From NCBI GenBank assembly GCA_002155105.1, contig MUZD01000010.1, positions 1 to 64,000 on the forward strand: a stretch of DNA of 64,000 bases, written 5' to 3'. Source of the stretch: Sedimentibacter sp. SX930 (GTDB lineage: Bacteria; Bacillota; Bacilli; Lactobacillales; Aerococcaceae). The position numbers were made by a program, and so were the translations under genes. The notes below the pieces were generated by a model that worked only from the letters and a program-made list of their open reading frames with translations, was not told where the DNA came from and searched no databases. How positions within the stretch are numbered: the first letter of the stretch is position 1; each line of letters starts with the position of its first letter. Shown here in pieces: positions 23,592 through 31,875 of this stretch.

Positions 23592-24674
23592 ATGGAAGGG
23601 ACAGGAATAGAAGTTGAGGCGAAATTAGTTACTGTAATGCCTGATGAACTTCATCGACTGATCAAGAAAAAATTAGAGGGAGCAGGATTGTACCCCGAGC
23701 AAGCTCAGGAGGTCGCCAGCCATTTGGTGTTTGCGGATTCTTCCGGAATCCATTCCCATGGTGCCGTACGCGTCGATTACTATGCCGAAAGGATTGCCAA
23801 GGGTGGTTTGACGCTTGCTCCCGATGTTTCTTTCGAGAGGACAGGAGAAAGCACTGGAATCTTTCATGGCGATAACGGAATCGGTCAGTATGTAGCGAAC
23901 CTAGGCCTGAAGGAAGCAATCGCCATGGCAAAGGAGGCTGGTGTAGCGGTGGTGGGCATTTCCAGAATGAGCCACAGCGGCGCACTTTCCTATTATGTGA
24001 AACAGGCGGCTGAGCAGGACCTGATTGCGATTGCCATGTGCCAATCCGATCCGATGGTTGTTCCTTTTGGAGGTTCAGAAATTTATTACGGAACAAATCC
24101 GATTGCGTTTTCGGCTCCAAGGAAAAACGGTCCCCCGATCGTCTTCGATATGGCAACCACTGTGCAGGCTTGGGGGAAAATCCTTGATGCCCGTGCAAAA
24201 AATAAAGCCATACCGGATACCTGGGCAGTGGATAAAGAGGGGAACCCGACAACCAATCCGCATGACGTGCATGGACTGTTGCCGATTTCGGGTCCAAAAG
24301 GCTACGGGTTAATGATGATGATAGACATTTTATCAGGAGTATTATTGGGGCTACCTTTCGGAAAGCACGTTTCCTCTATGTATGACCAAATTTCTGAAGG
24401 ACGCAACCTAGGGCAATTATATATCATCATCGATCCAAAAAAATTCACTGATATAGACAGTTTCAAAGATAAAATCGAGACGACGGTGGCGGAATTGCAT
24501 GAAGTCAAACCGGCGACCGGGTTCAGCCAAGTTTATTATCCAGGGGAAATCAACCAATTGAACTATGAAAAGCATCAGCAGAAAGGCATCCCCGTCGAAG
24601 AGAGCATTTATGCTTATCTGAAAAGTGATCTGATACATTTTGATCAATACGGCGGCAAGGGAGCATTTGCGTAA
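23592..24674 (+). CDS. allD: Ureidoglycolate dehydrogenase (NAD+)
   Basis: 360-aa member of the malate/L-lactate dehydrogenase (Ldh_2) family that oxidises ureidoglycolate to oxalurate. Family motifs are SSGIHSHGAVRVDYYAERI, SRMSHSGALSYYV and GTNPIAFSAPR. ATG 23592 follows AAGGAG; the frame could extend 21 nt upstream but without a site. AllD starts the energy-yielding oxalurate branch that is continued by the next three genes. Confidence 0.92.
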   Translation: MEGTGIEVEAKLVTVMPDELHRLIKKKLEGAGLYPEQAQEVASHLVFADSSGIHSHGAVRVDYYAERIAKGGLTLAPDVSFERTGESTGIFHGDNGIGQYVANLGLKEAIAMAKEAGVAVVGISRMSHSGALSYYVKQAAEQDLIAIAMCQSDPMVVPFGGSEIYYGTNPIAFSAPRKNGPPIVFDMATTVQAWGKILDARAKNKAIPDTWAVDKEGNPTTNPHDVHGLLPISGPKGYGLMMMIDILSGVLLGLPFGKHVSSMYDQISEGRNLGQLYIIIDPKKFTDIDSFKDKIETTVAELHEVKPATGFSQVYYPGEINQLNYEKHQQKGIPVEESIYAYLKSDLIHFDQYGGKGAFA

Positions 24675-24732
24675 TAAAAAACTGATCGATTCACATATAA
24701 AGAAACGGGTAACCGGGGAAGAGAGGCAATCA

Positions 24733-26505
24733 ATGTTACACACAATCATTAAATCAAACAGCTACCAGGATTCCATCGTTTTGATGCTGTTGACGAATAA
24801 AATCAATACGGTTGCAGGAGTCACAAAAGTTTCCATCATGATGGGTACGCCTGCAAATAAAGACATCTTCAAAACAGGAGGGTTGTACACGCCGGAACTG
24901 GAGAAAGCATCATCGAATGATATGGCGGTTGTCCTGGAAGTGGAGGATGAAGCAGTCATTGCTACCGTCATGGAAGAAATCGATCTTTTCCTGGAAGAAC
25001 AGGCCAAAGGGAACAGCGGCGCTTCCGTGGAGGAAACTGCCCGTACGTGGGACAAAGCATTGGAAATGGCGAAAGATGCTCAAGTTGCGCTCTTTTCGAT
25101 CCCTGGAACCCATGCAGCGCTTGAAATCGAGCGAGCGCTTGATGCCGGCAAACATGTCTTCTGTTTCAGCGATAATGTCTCGGTCGAAGATGAAAAACGC
25201 CTAAAGATGAAGGCGCATGAAAAAGGTCTGCTGCTTATGGGGCCGGATTGCGGAACAGGAATCATCAATGGCATTCCATTGGCTTTCACAAATGTCATCA
25301 GACCAGGGAAAATAGGCATCGTCGGAGCTTCGGGAACAGGGATCCAAGAAGTTTCCACGCTTATCCATAAATTAGGAGGCGGCGTAACGAATGCGATCGG
25401 CACTGGCGGACGCGACCTGAAAGAGGACATCGGCGGCATCACGTTGATGGACGGTATCGTCACATTGGAGCAGGACCCGAACACGGAAGTGATCGTCGTC
25501 ATCTCCAAACCACCGGCAGCCAGCGTCAGGGACAGGGTTCTGGCTTTATTGAGAAAGATTTCCAAGCCTGCTGTAACCATTTTCTTGGGCGAAAAACCGA
25601 CTTATCATGAAGCTGATCTTTACCATGCCTATACGCTGGAGGAAGCGGCTGAGCTGGCTGTAAAATTGGTGAACAAAGAAACGATCGGCTCAGACACCGA
25701 TGCAATCGAAGTGCCTGCCGTCAAGTTCTCTGCTGATCAAAAATATATCAAGGGCTATTATTCAGGTGGCACTTTGGCTAATGAAGCAGCTATGCTGATC
25801 AAGGATGGCCTTAGTTTGATCGGGAACGCCGAGAAGAAGGAAGGCTACATCCTGAAGAACGAGGGCTATGAAGTCCTGGATCTGGGGGATGACATCTATA
25901 CGCAAGGCAAACCGCACCCGATGATCGATCCTGAGAAACGCATCGAAATGATCAGACAAGCCGCTGATGATGCTGAAACAGCCGTTATCTTATTGGATAT
26001 TGTTTTGGGCTACGGCTCGCACATGGATATGGCCAGCGAATTGGTGCCGGCCATCAAGGAAGCGAAGTCGAAGGCCGCTGCTGAAGGCAGAGAGCTTGCG
26101 TTCGTTGCGACAATCGTAGGGACTGACGCTGATCCACAAGACGGCCAAGCACAACAAAAAGTATTGGAAGATGCTGGAGTCATTATCCGGATGAGCAACA
26201 ACCAAGCGGTCCGCACGGCTTTGGCGATGCTGGGCATCCATATCCAAGACAACAAAAAGGACCTGAAAGAAATCGATGCGCCTGCATTTACGGAAGAATT
26301 AGTGCCTTCACAAGCTATGTTGGATCTTCTGCATGCGAAAGAATTTTTGAATATTGGTCTGCGCAGTTTCTCCGATACCATCCGTGAAAACGGTGGGAAA
26401 GCGACGCAATTCGATTGGCGTCCGGTTGCGGGTGGCAACGTCACCTTGCAGAAAGCTTTGTATTACTTGAATAATTATAAAACCGAACAAACAGATAGCA
26501 TATAA
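24733..26505 (+). CDS. allF: AllF/FdrA, oxamate carbamoyltransferase subunit
   Basis: 590-aa protein of the FdrA family, related to acyl-CoA synthetase (NDP-forming) domains. A Rossmann-like part contains IGIVGASGTGIQEVST and GGGVTNAIGTGGRDL. E. coli FdrA, YlbE and YlbF have been renamed AllF, AllG and AllH because together they form oxamate carbamoyltransferase, which splits oxalurate with phosphate into oxamate and carbamoyl phosphate. ATG 24733 follows GAGAGG. The gene order here (F-G-H-kinase) matches that module. Confidence 0.9.
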   Translation: MLHTIIKSNSYQDSIVLMLLTNKINTVAGVTKVSIMMGTPANKDIFKTGGLYTPELEKASSNDMAVVLEVEDEAVIATVMEEIDLFLEEQAKGNSGASVEETARTWDKALEMAKDAQVALFSIPGTHAALEIERALDAGKHVFCFSDNVSVEDEKRLKMKAHEKGLLLMGPDCGTGIINGIPLAFTNVIRPGKIGIVGASGTGIQEVSTLIHKLGGGVTNAIGTGGRDLKEDIGGITLMDGIVTLEQDPNTEVIVVISKPPAASVRDRVLALLRKISKPAVTIFLGEKPTYHEADLYHAYTLEEAAELAVKLVNKETIGSDTDAIEVPAVKFSADQKYIKGYYSGGTLANEAAMLIKDGLSLIGNAEKKEGYILKNEGYEVLDLGDDIYTQGKPHPMIDPEKRIEMIRQAADDAETAVILLDIVLGYGSHMDMASELVPAIKEAKSKAAAEGRELAFVATIVGTDADPQDGQAQQKVLEDAGVIIRMSNNQAVRTALAMLGIHIQDNKKDLKEIDAPAFTEELVPSQAMLDLLHAKEFLNIGLRSFSDTIRENGGKATQFDWRPVAGGNVTLQKALYYLNNYKTEQTDSI

Positions 26506-26521
26506 GGGAGGAGAAACAAGG

Positions 26522-27787
26522 ATGCATTATCAAACGATTGATGAAGCTAATCAAGCAGTAGCTGCTAAAATTGTCGCTGGATCCCCTTTCTTAGTGGATG
26601 TTGTACCAGCAAAATCAGTGATCAAAGAATTTAACGAAGGGAAAGTCCTGCTGCATGCAGGGCCACCCATCAAATATGAGCAAATGGTCGACCCAATCCA
26701 GGGAGCCTGTGTAGGTGCAGCGCTTTTCGAGGGATGGGCAGAAAATGAAGCGGATGCCAGAAAATTATTGGAATCCGGAGAGGTTAGCTTGATTCCTTGT
26801 CATCATGTCAATGCTGTCGGTCCTATGGGCGGGATCACTTCGGCAAATATGGCAGTTCTGATTGTGGAAAACAGGACAGATGGCAACCGAGCTTTCTGTA
26901 CAATGAACGAAGGAATCGGCGCAGTGCTGCGCTTCGGAGCATATTCCGATGAAGTGATCACCCGTTTGCGCTGGATGCGGGATGTCTTGGGCCCGACCTT
27001 AAGCAAAGCGCTGCAAACCAAACCAGGCGGATTGAACGTGAATGTATTGGTTGCTAAAGCAATCGCAATGGGGGATGAATTCCACCAAAGAAACATTGCC
27101 GCATCATTGGCTTTTTTGAAGGAAATGGCGCCGATCATCGTCGGATTGGATATGGATCAAAAAGAAAAAGAACAGGTCATGCAATTCTTGGCTGATACGG
27201 ACCAATTTTTCCTGAACATCATGATGGCAGCAGCCAAAGCTGTCCTGGATGGCGCAAGGATGATCCAAGAGGGCACGATTGTCACCGCAATGTGCCGCAA
27301 TGGCTACGAATTCGGTATCCGTATTGCCGGAATGGGGGATGAATGGTTCACCGGGCCGGTCAACACACCGCAGGGTCTTTATTTCTCAGGCTTCAGCGAA
27401 GACGATGCTGCTCCAGATATGGGAGACAGCGCCATCACCGAGACATTCGGTGTCGGCGGTATGGCGATGATTGCAGCTCCTGCAGTTACGCGCTTCGTAG
27501 GCAGTGGCGGGTTCCAGGATGCGCTACAGACAAGCAATGAAATGCGCGAAATCTGTATCGATCAGAATCCGAACTTCTCCGTACCGACATGGGATTTCCA
27601 AGGCATCTGCCTTGGAATCGATGCCCGCAAGGTAGTTGAAACGGGCATCACACCTGTCATCAATACCGGCATCGCCAACAAAAAGGCTGGATTGGGTCAA
27701 ATCGGAGCGGGAACGGTGCATCCGCCGATTGCATGTTTCGAAAAAGCTGTCTTGGCATACGCCAAAAAATTGGGTTTTCAGGAATAA
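26522..27787 (+). CDS. allG: AllG/YlbE (DUF1116), oxamate carbamoyltransferase subunit
   Basis: 421-aa DUF1116 protein. Characteristic stretches are VDPIQGACVGAALFEGWAE, PCHHVNAVGPMGGITSANM and NEGIGAVLRFGAYSDEV. Second subunit of the AllFGH enzyme by family and gene order. GGGAGGAG precedes the ATG, 16 nt after allF. Soluble, cytoplasmic. Confidence 0.9.
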   Translation: MHYQTIDEANQAVAAKIVAGSPFLVDVVPAKSVIKEFNEGKVLLHAGPPIKYEQMVDPIQGACVGAALFEGWAENEADARKLLESGEVSLIPCHHVNAVGPMGGITSANMAVLIVENRTDGNRAFCTMNEGIGAVLRFGAYSDEVITRLRWMRDVLGPTLSKALQTKPGGLNVNVLVAKAIAMGDEFHQRNIAASLAFLKEMAPIIVGLDMDQKEKEQVMQFLADTDQFFLNIMMAAAKAVLDGARMIQEGTIVTAMCRNGYEFGIRIAGMGDEWFTGPVNTPQGLYFSGFSEDDAAPDMGDSAITETFGVGGMAMIAAPAVTRFVGSGGFQDALQTSNEMREICIDQNPNFSVPTWDFQGICLGIDARKVVETGITPVINTGIANKKAGLGQIGAGTVHPPIACFEKAVLAYAKKLGFQE

Positions 27788-27805
27788 CAAAGGGGGATGG
27801 TCGCA

Positions 27806-28705
27806 GTGTTCATAAAGGCAGCATACCATGACGAACGCTTGACGGACACGCTGCAAAATAAGAGCACTTGGCGCGTCCATAGCCTTTTCAATAAAAGTTT
27901 GAACATTCAAAGCGCTGATCAGGAAAATCTGATGCTGATAGCAGGCACAACCTCACCGCGATTGCCGAAGGCGCTCTATCTTCCGGATGACATGTTGGGG
28001 AAACTGGTCGGAATCGTTCAAACTGGGCAAACCGTCTCCATCTCGGGCGGTAGGCTGATTTTCGACGGATGCACCATTGTTGCTGATGGAACACCGCAGT
28101 ATCAGTCCCGCTATGCAACGGAACGAGGTTTGCATCAGGGAAGTTTGCGATATTACGTGGCATTGATGGCAAAAATAGAAAAGTTGAACGGTTTCGATTT
28201 CATGATGGCTGACTTGACGCGGGATTCGTTTTTAGCGAATACCCCGGAAGGCAATCATATTCTGCGGCTGTATTCGGGTGACGCGGGAAAAAGAACCGAG
28301 GCGATTAGTTACTTCATCGGCAGAGGTAAAGGATTGACGCCGTCCGGTGACGATCTTCTGGTGGGCGCTTTGGCAGCCGATCAGCTTCTGGGGATGCTCC
28401 CGGCAGATACGGAAGGCCGTATCAGGAAGCGGTTATCGCAAACACCGAAGCCGACTACAACAGTAAGTGAGCACTATCTGGCGTGCGCCTTGGAGGGTCT
28501 ATATAACGAGCCCATCCATCGTTTGCTGCACGTTTTGCGGCAGGAAAGTGAAGAAAAAACCATAGAAGAATGCATCAAACAGATAATGGCTATAGGACAT
28601 ACGTCCGGAATGGATATGTTGACAGGCCTTACGGGTGCCTTGTTAGTATGGAACAGATTTGAAGGAGGGTACAATCAATGGCGAAAAGAGTTGTCATCGC
28701 TTTAG
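27806..28705 (+). CDS. allH: AllH/YlbF (DUF2877), oxamate carbamoyltransferase subunit
   Basis: 299-aa DUF2877 protein. The family core GRGKGLTPSGDDLLVGALAA lies near the middle and GHTSGMDMLTGL near the C-terminus. A GTG at 27806 is preferred because AAGGGGG (27790-27796) is correctly spaced to it; the upstream ATG 27797 directly abuts that site. Its last 28 nt overlap the carbamate kinase gene, which points to coupled translation of enzyme and kinase. Confidence 0.88.
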   Translation: MFIKAAYHDERLTDTLQNKSTWRVHSLFNKSLNIQSADQENLMLIAGTTSPRLPKALYLPDDMLGKLVGIVQTGQTVSISGGRLIFDGCTIVADGTPQYQSRYATERGLHQGSLRYYVALMAKIEKLNGFDFMMADLTRDSFLANTPEGNHILRLYSGDAGKRTEAISYFIGRGKGLTPSGDDLLVGALAADQLLGMLPADTEGRIRKRLSQTPKPTTTVSEHYLACALEGLYNEPIHRLLHVLRQESEEKTIEECIKQIMAIGHTSGMDMLTGLTGALLVWNRFEGGYNQWRKELSSL

Positions 28706-29619
28706 GCGGGAATGCAATCCTGCGTCCGAACCAAGAAGCGACGTTTGATAACCAGATGCACAATATCAAGATGAGTGCGGAGCTGATTGCGAAAATAGAA
28801 AAATTGGATTATGAAATCGTGGTGACGCACGGAAATGGTCCGCAGGTAGGGAACATCCTGCGCCAAAATGAGGAAGCGAAAGCTTTCGTACCGCAGATGC
28901 CGTTGGACGTCTGCAGCGCAGAATCGCAAGGCTTCATCGGATATATGATGGAACAATCTTTGAAAAATGCTTTGCATGAGGAAGAATTGACGAGCAGTGT
29001 ATTGACGTTATTGACGCAAACGGAGGTATCACCGGATGATCCTGCATTCGATAATCCTACAAAACCGATCGGAGTCTTCTATTCTGAGGATGAAGCCGAG
29101 TTGTTGTCGGAGGAGAAAGGTTGGGTCATGATGGAAGATGCGGGAAGAGGCTACCGTAGGGTTGTTCCTTCTCCTCAACCCCAGAAAATCCATGGCGTGG
29201 AGTCCATCTTGAAGTTATTGAAACAGAATACGATTGTAATCGCAGGCGGCGGCGGGGGGATTCCTGTAGTCCGCAATAAAATCGGCCAAATATCGGGGAT
29301 CGAAGCCGTGATCGACAAAGATCGCACCGGCAAAAAGTTGGCGGAACAACTGGATGCCGATGTATTCATGATGCTGACCGATGTCAGCAATGTCTACATC
29401 AATTACGGGAAACCGAACCAAGAAAAGCTTGAAGAGATTTCCGTTCTGAAAGCGAAACAATATTTGGATGAGGGCCAGTTTGCGGACGGCAGCATGGGCC
29501 CAAAAATGGAGGCAGCCATCGACTTTGCATTGCAAGGCAAAAAAGCCATCATCTGTTCATTGGACCAAGCGGCTGAAGCCTTATCCGGTTTTGCGGGTAC
29601 GCGCATCGTCAACATTTAA
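28678..29619 (+). CDS. arcC: Carbamate kinase of the oxalurate branch
   Basis: 313-aa amino-acid-kinase-fold enzyme making ATP and carbamate from carbamoyl phosphate and ADP. Motifs are VIALGGNAIL, VVTHGNGPQVGNIL, IAGGGGGIPV and the ATP site around FMMLTDVSNVYINYG. Overlap with allH ties it to oxalurate breakdown rather than to arginine deiminase; no arcA or arcB is seen. In E. coli the same-position kinase is called AllK. Closed by a terminator. Confidence 0.94.
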   Translation: MAKRVVIALGGNAILRPNQEATFDNQMHNIKMSAELIAKIEKLDYEIVVTHGNGPQVGNILRQNEEAKAFVPQMPLDVCSAESQGFIGYMMEQSLKNALHEEELTSSVLTLLTQTEVSPDDPAFDNPTKPIGVFYSEDEAELLSEEKGWVMMEDAGRGYRRVVPSPQPQKIHGVESILKLLKQNTIVIAGGGGGIPVVRNKIGQISGIEAVIDKDRTGKKLAEQLDADVFMMLTDVSNVYINYGKPNQEKLEEISVLKAKQYLDEGQFADGSMGPKMEAAIDFALQGKKAIICSLDQAAEALSGFAGTRIVNI

Positions 29620-29630
29620 ATGAAGAATTA

Positions 29631-29675
29631 AAAAACAGGAGGTTGTCTCATCCCGAGGCTAACTCCTGTTTTTGT
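29631..29675 (+). terminator. Terminator of the allC operon
   Basis: Stem AAAAACAGGAG/CTCCTGTTTTT with a TTTTTG tail, 12 nt after the carbamate kinase stop. Confidence 0.85.
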
Positions 29676-29698
29676 TATGCGACCAGCACGGCGAAATA

Positions 29699-29780
29699 AC
29701 CCGCCAAAATCAATTTGGCGGGCTTAAATGCAACGCTCCACACAAAATAACCTTCCGAAAGCTGTTCGGAAGGTTATTTG
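29699..29780. terminator. Two further hairpins behind the carbamate kinase gene
   Basis: CCCGCC...GGCGGG (about 29700-29722) and the 15-bp AAATAACCTTCCGAA/TTCGGAAGGTTATTT (29745-29779). The second is AT-rich on both flanks and can act in both directions between the convergent genes. Confidence 0.6.
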
Positions 29781-29802
29781 TTGTATGAAGCAGCAGATTT
29801 TA

Positions 29803-29937
29803 CCCGGGAATCATCACACTCTACGCAAACGTGTTCTGATTCGCAGACACCACTACCGTTTCGCACCCGGCTGTCATCCACAAAAGAAGTGAATGGCAGC
29901 CGGGTGCTCCAACGTACGGGTGTCTAAACGCGAATCA
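29803..29937. repeat. Framed hairpin repeat, copy 2
   Basis: Hairpin 29837-29937: outer TGATTCGC/GCGAATCA as in copy 1, then AGACACC/GGTGTCT, CCGT/ACGG and GCACCCGGCTG/CAGCCGGGTGC. The core is unrelated to copy 1 although the frame is the same. Preceded by CCCGGGAATCATCACAC and a CTCTACGCAAACGT linker. Confidence 0.8.
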
Positions 29938-30066
29938 TCACACTCTACGCAAACGTATTCTGAATCCCAGAAATCTGTGCCTAAGCTGACTAACCCACAC
30001 GGACAAAAGCGTCCGCTTTGTGTTAGTCCTCTTAGCGCTCGATTTCTAAAGCGGGATTCATCACGC
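29938..30066. repeat. Framed hairpin repeat, copy 3
   Basis: Hairpin 29961-30060: outer stem TGAATCCC/GGGATTCA, where both strands differ from copies 1 and 2 yet still pair fully. Then AGAAATC/GATTTCT, CTAAG/CTTAG, GACTAAC/GTTAGTC and GGAC/GTCC. Linker CTCTACGCAAACGT is shared with copy 2. It ends beside the pucR stop. Confidence 0.8.
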
Positions 30067-30067
30067 T

Positions 30068-31699
30068 CTATTCGTCGTCTTGGGATAATTCCAGGGCTAG
30101 TCTTAGGTTTAGGCTGAAGTTTGGATCATCAATCGGTGTTCCGAGTATCTCTTCGCAATGGTTGATTCTGTACTTGACTGTGTTGCGGTGTATGAACATC
30201 GCTTTTGACGTGCGCGTGATTTCGCATTGGTAGTCAAGGTAGGTCTTCAGCGTCCGGCGCAATTCGATCATGGCGTCTTCTTCAGGATAGGCCAGCTCGT
30301 GGAGAACCGACTGGCAGAAATATTTGATTTCGTCCGACTGCATCCTTTCGAAAAGGCTAAGCATGCCTTGCGGGCGATAATAGCTGATGCGTGGCTGTGG
30401 ATCTTTGGCAAACCCTTCATCGAAAGCTATCTTGGCTTCAATGTAGGAATTGGCGATCATATCGATTTTTTCATAAGGATGACCATAGGAGAACGCCAAG
30501 GAAATCGGAAGGACCTTCTCGAGTTCTTCTGCAGTTGTCCGCAGGATATCATCTATCGCCTCATTTTTGGACTGCAGCAAAAGAAGCAGATGGTTTGTAT
30601 TTTTCATCGGGAAAAGCAAGGCATCCCGGAAGTGGAAAGCCAGTGCGTCGGAAAGCCATTGGTTGACCAATTGAATTTTTTCCCGGCTCAATTTATCTTT
30701 GAAGATCGAACTCTTTTCGTTCCGACAATTGATGTAAATAACTTGATAATAATGGGAATTGATGATGCCAAAGCTTTGCCCAAGGTCGAGCCAATTTTTT
30801 TGCTTAAGTGTTGGAGATTGCTGGTTCTCTATCAATTGTTTGAAATAATCGCTGCGGATATCCTGCTTGGACTCCTCCACTTTCAGATTTTTGTAGATGA
30901 CAAACGACAGAACCATGGAGGCCTGATCAACCGCAAATTCCGATACGGGATAAGGGATCTGTTCAGGCCTCAATATGATCAAATAGTAAGGGAAATAGTT
31001 GTTCGCACGGATCGGATAGATGGAAATCTGCATCTCTTGGTTGTCCATATCGGTTATCAAAAAAGAGTCCGTTGTGTCTGCCGAAAGATGCGGCTTTTTC
31101 TCATGCACTTGCCCAACATAATATTCGGCAGGCTTGCTGGATTGGGTGAAATGCTTGGAATGGGCGATCACTTGCCGGAAAGGATTCAACAAGATGACCG
31201 GTGTTTTGATCATTTTGCCGAAATCGGAAATGAAGCGCGCAATACTCGCGTCGTTCATCAGCAGGTTCGAGAAACGCTTTTGGATGTCCAAAGCGTAGCT
31301 CATTTGTTCTGTCTTTTGGTTCCACAAATAGTTCAGCATTTGATGGGATAGTGTCCCGAGCGGGGTCGTACTTGGAATTTGGATCAAAGGGAAACGTACT
31401 GAATTGGCATAATTGATAATGACATGATCGATTTCTGGAAGGAAGCGACCGACTTTTATCCCCAGTCCAGCAGCGTTTACACGCATCAAAGAATCAATCA
31501 AAGGGATCAACCCTTGTTGGTCATTTTTGTAGCTCATGGCAGTCGTCAGCAAAAAAACATCCTTTGGTATGTAGAAAGCCACATCTGGTGTCTCGGATAT
31601 TTCGATGCTCGTCACTGCATGAGAGAGATCTGCTCCGGCATTGAGCACTTTGAGATCGGAGAAGCGGGGCAAATCCAACAGTTCTTTCATTGTAGTCAT
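30068..31699 (-). CDS. pucR: PucR-family regulator of purine/ureide catabolism
   Basis: 543-aa cytoplasmic transcription regulator. The N-terminal PucR domain (about 1-125) starts MTTMKELLDLPRFSDLKVL; a GGDEF-like middle part follows; the C-terminal helix-turn-helix carries SKAMFIHRNTVKYRINHCEEILG. In B. subtilis PucR activates the allantoin genes when allantoin-type inducers are present. The start at 31699 is chosen because AGGAGGG stands 6 nt upstream; a longer frame to 31750 starts with four Met and lacks a site. Divergent from pucG and placed centrally in the island, so it likely controls allC-, pucG- and permease operons. Confidence 0.92.
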   Translation of the reverse strand: MTTMKELLDLPRFSDLKVLNAGADLSHAVTSIEISETPDVAFYIPKDVFLLTTAMSYKNDQQGLIPLIDSLMRVNAAGLGIKVGRFLPEIDHVIINYANSVRFPLIQIPSTTPLGTLSHQMLNYLWNQKTEQMSYALDIQKRFSNLLMNDASIARFISDFGKMIKTPVILLNPFRQVIAHSKHFTQSSKPAEYYVGQVHEKKPHLSADTTDSFLITDMDNQEMQISIYPIRANNYFPYYLIILRPEQIPYPVSEFAVDQASMVLSFVIYKNLKVEESKQDIRSDYFKQLIENQQSPTLKQKNWLDLGQSFGIINSHYYQVIYINCRNEKSSIFKDKLSREKIQLVNQWLSDALAFHFRDALLFPMKNTNHLLLLLQSKNEAIDDILRTTAEELEKVLPISLAFSYGHPYEKIDMIANSYIEAKIAFDEGFAKDPQPRISYYRPQGMLSLFERMQSDEIKYFCQSVLHELAYPEEDAMIELRRTLKTYLDYQCEITRTSKAMFIHRNTVKYRINHCEEILGTPIDDPNFSLNLRLALELSQDDE

Positions 31700-31771
31700 T
31701 AAAAACCCTCCTAGTGGCTTTATTTTAAATGAAACCGCCATCATCATCAAGAGTTAATTTAGGCAAAAGCT

Positions 31772-31792
31772 ACAAAAATCATATGAATTTGT
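31772..31792. promoter_or_regulatory. Candidate PucR operator between pucR and pucG
   Basis: ACAAAAATCATATGAATTTGT, whose ACAAAAAT left half and TTTGT right half match the sites upstream of allC and the permease. It sits 72 nt upstream of pucR and 84 nt upstream of pucG. Confidence 0.5.
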
Positions 31793-31875
31793 TCATAACA
31801 TACAATGACATTTTTGCTGAGAGTGGTAGGATGTAAGTAAATTATCAGACCAATAACCACTCTGGAGGAATAGTT

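Noticed and set aside
29837-29937. The framed hairpins as ordinary rho-independent terminators
   Set aside because: No T-run follows on either strand of the stems, and a standard terminator is already present upstream.
29699-30066. A CRISPR array at the repeat-rich gap behind the carbamate kinase gene
   Set aside because: Repeat units are hairpins of about 100 nt with shared frames, not 25-40 nt direct repeats with unique spacers, and no cas genes are present.
30227-31351. 374-codon plus-strand frame across pucR
   Set aside because: pucR has clear PucR and HTH domains on the minus strand; this frame has no start site or domain.
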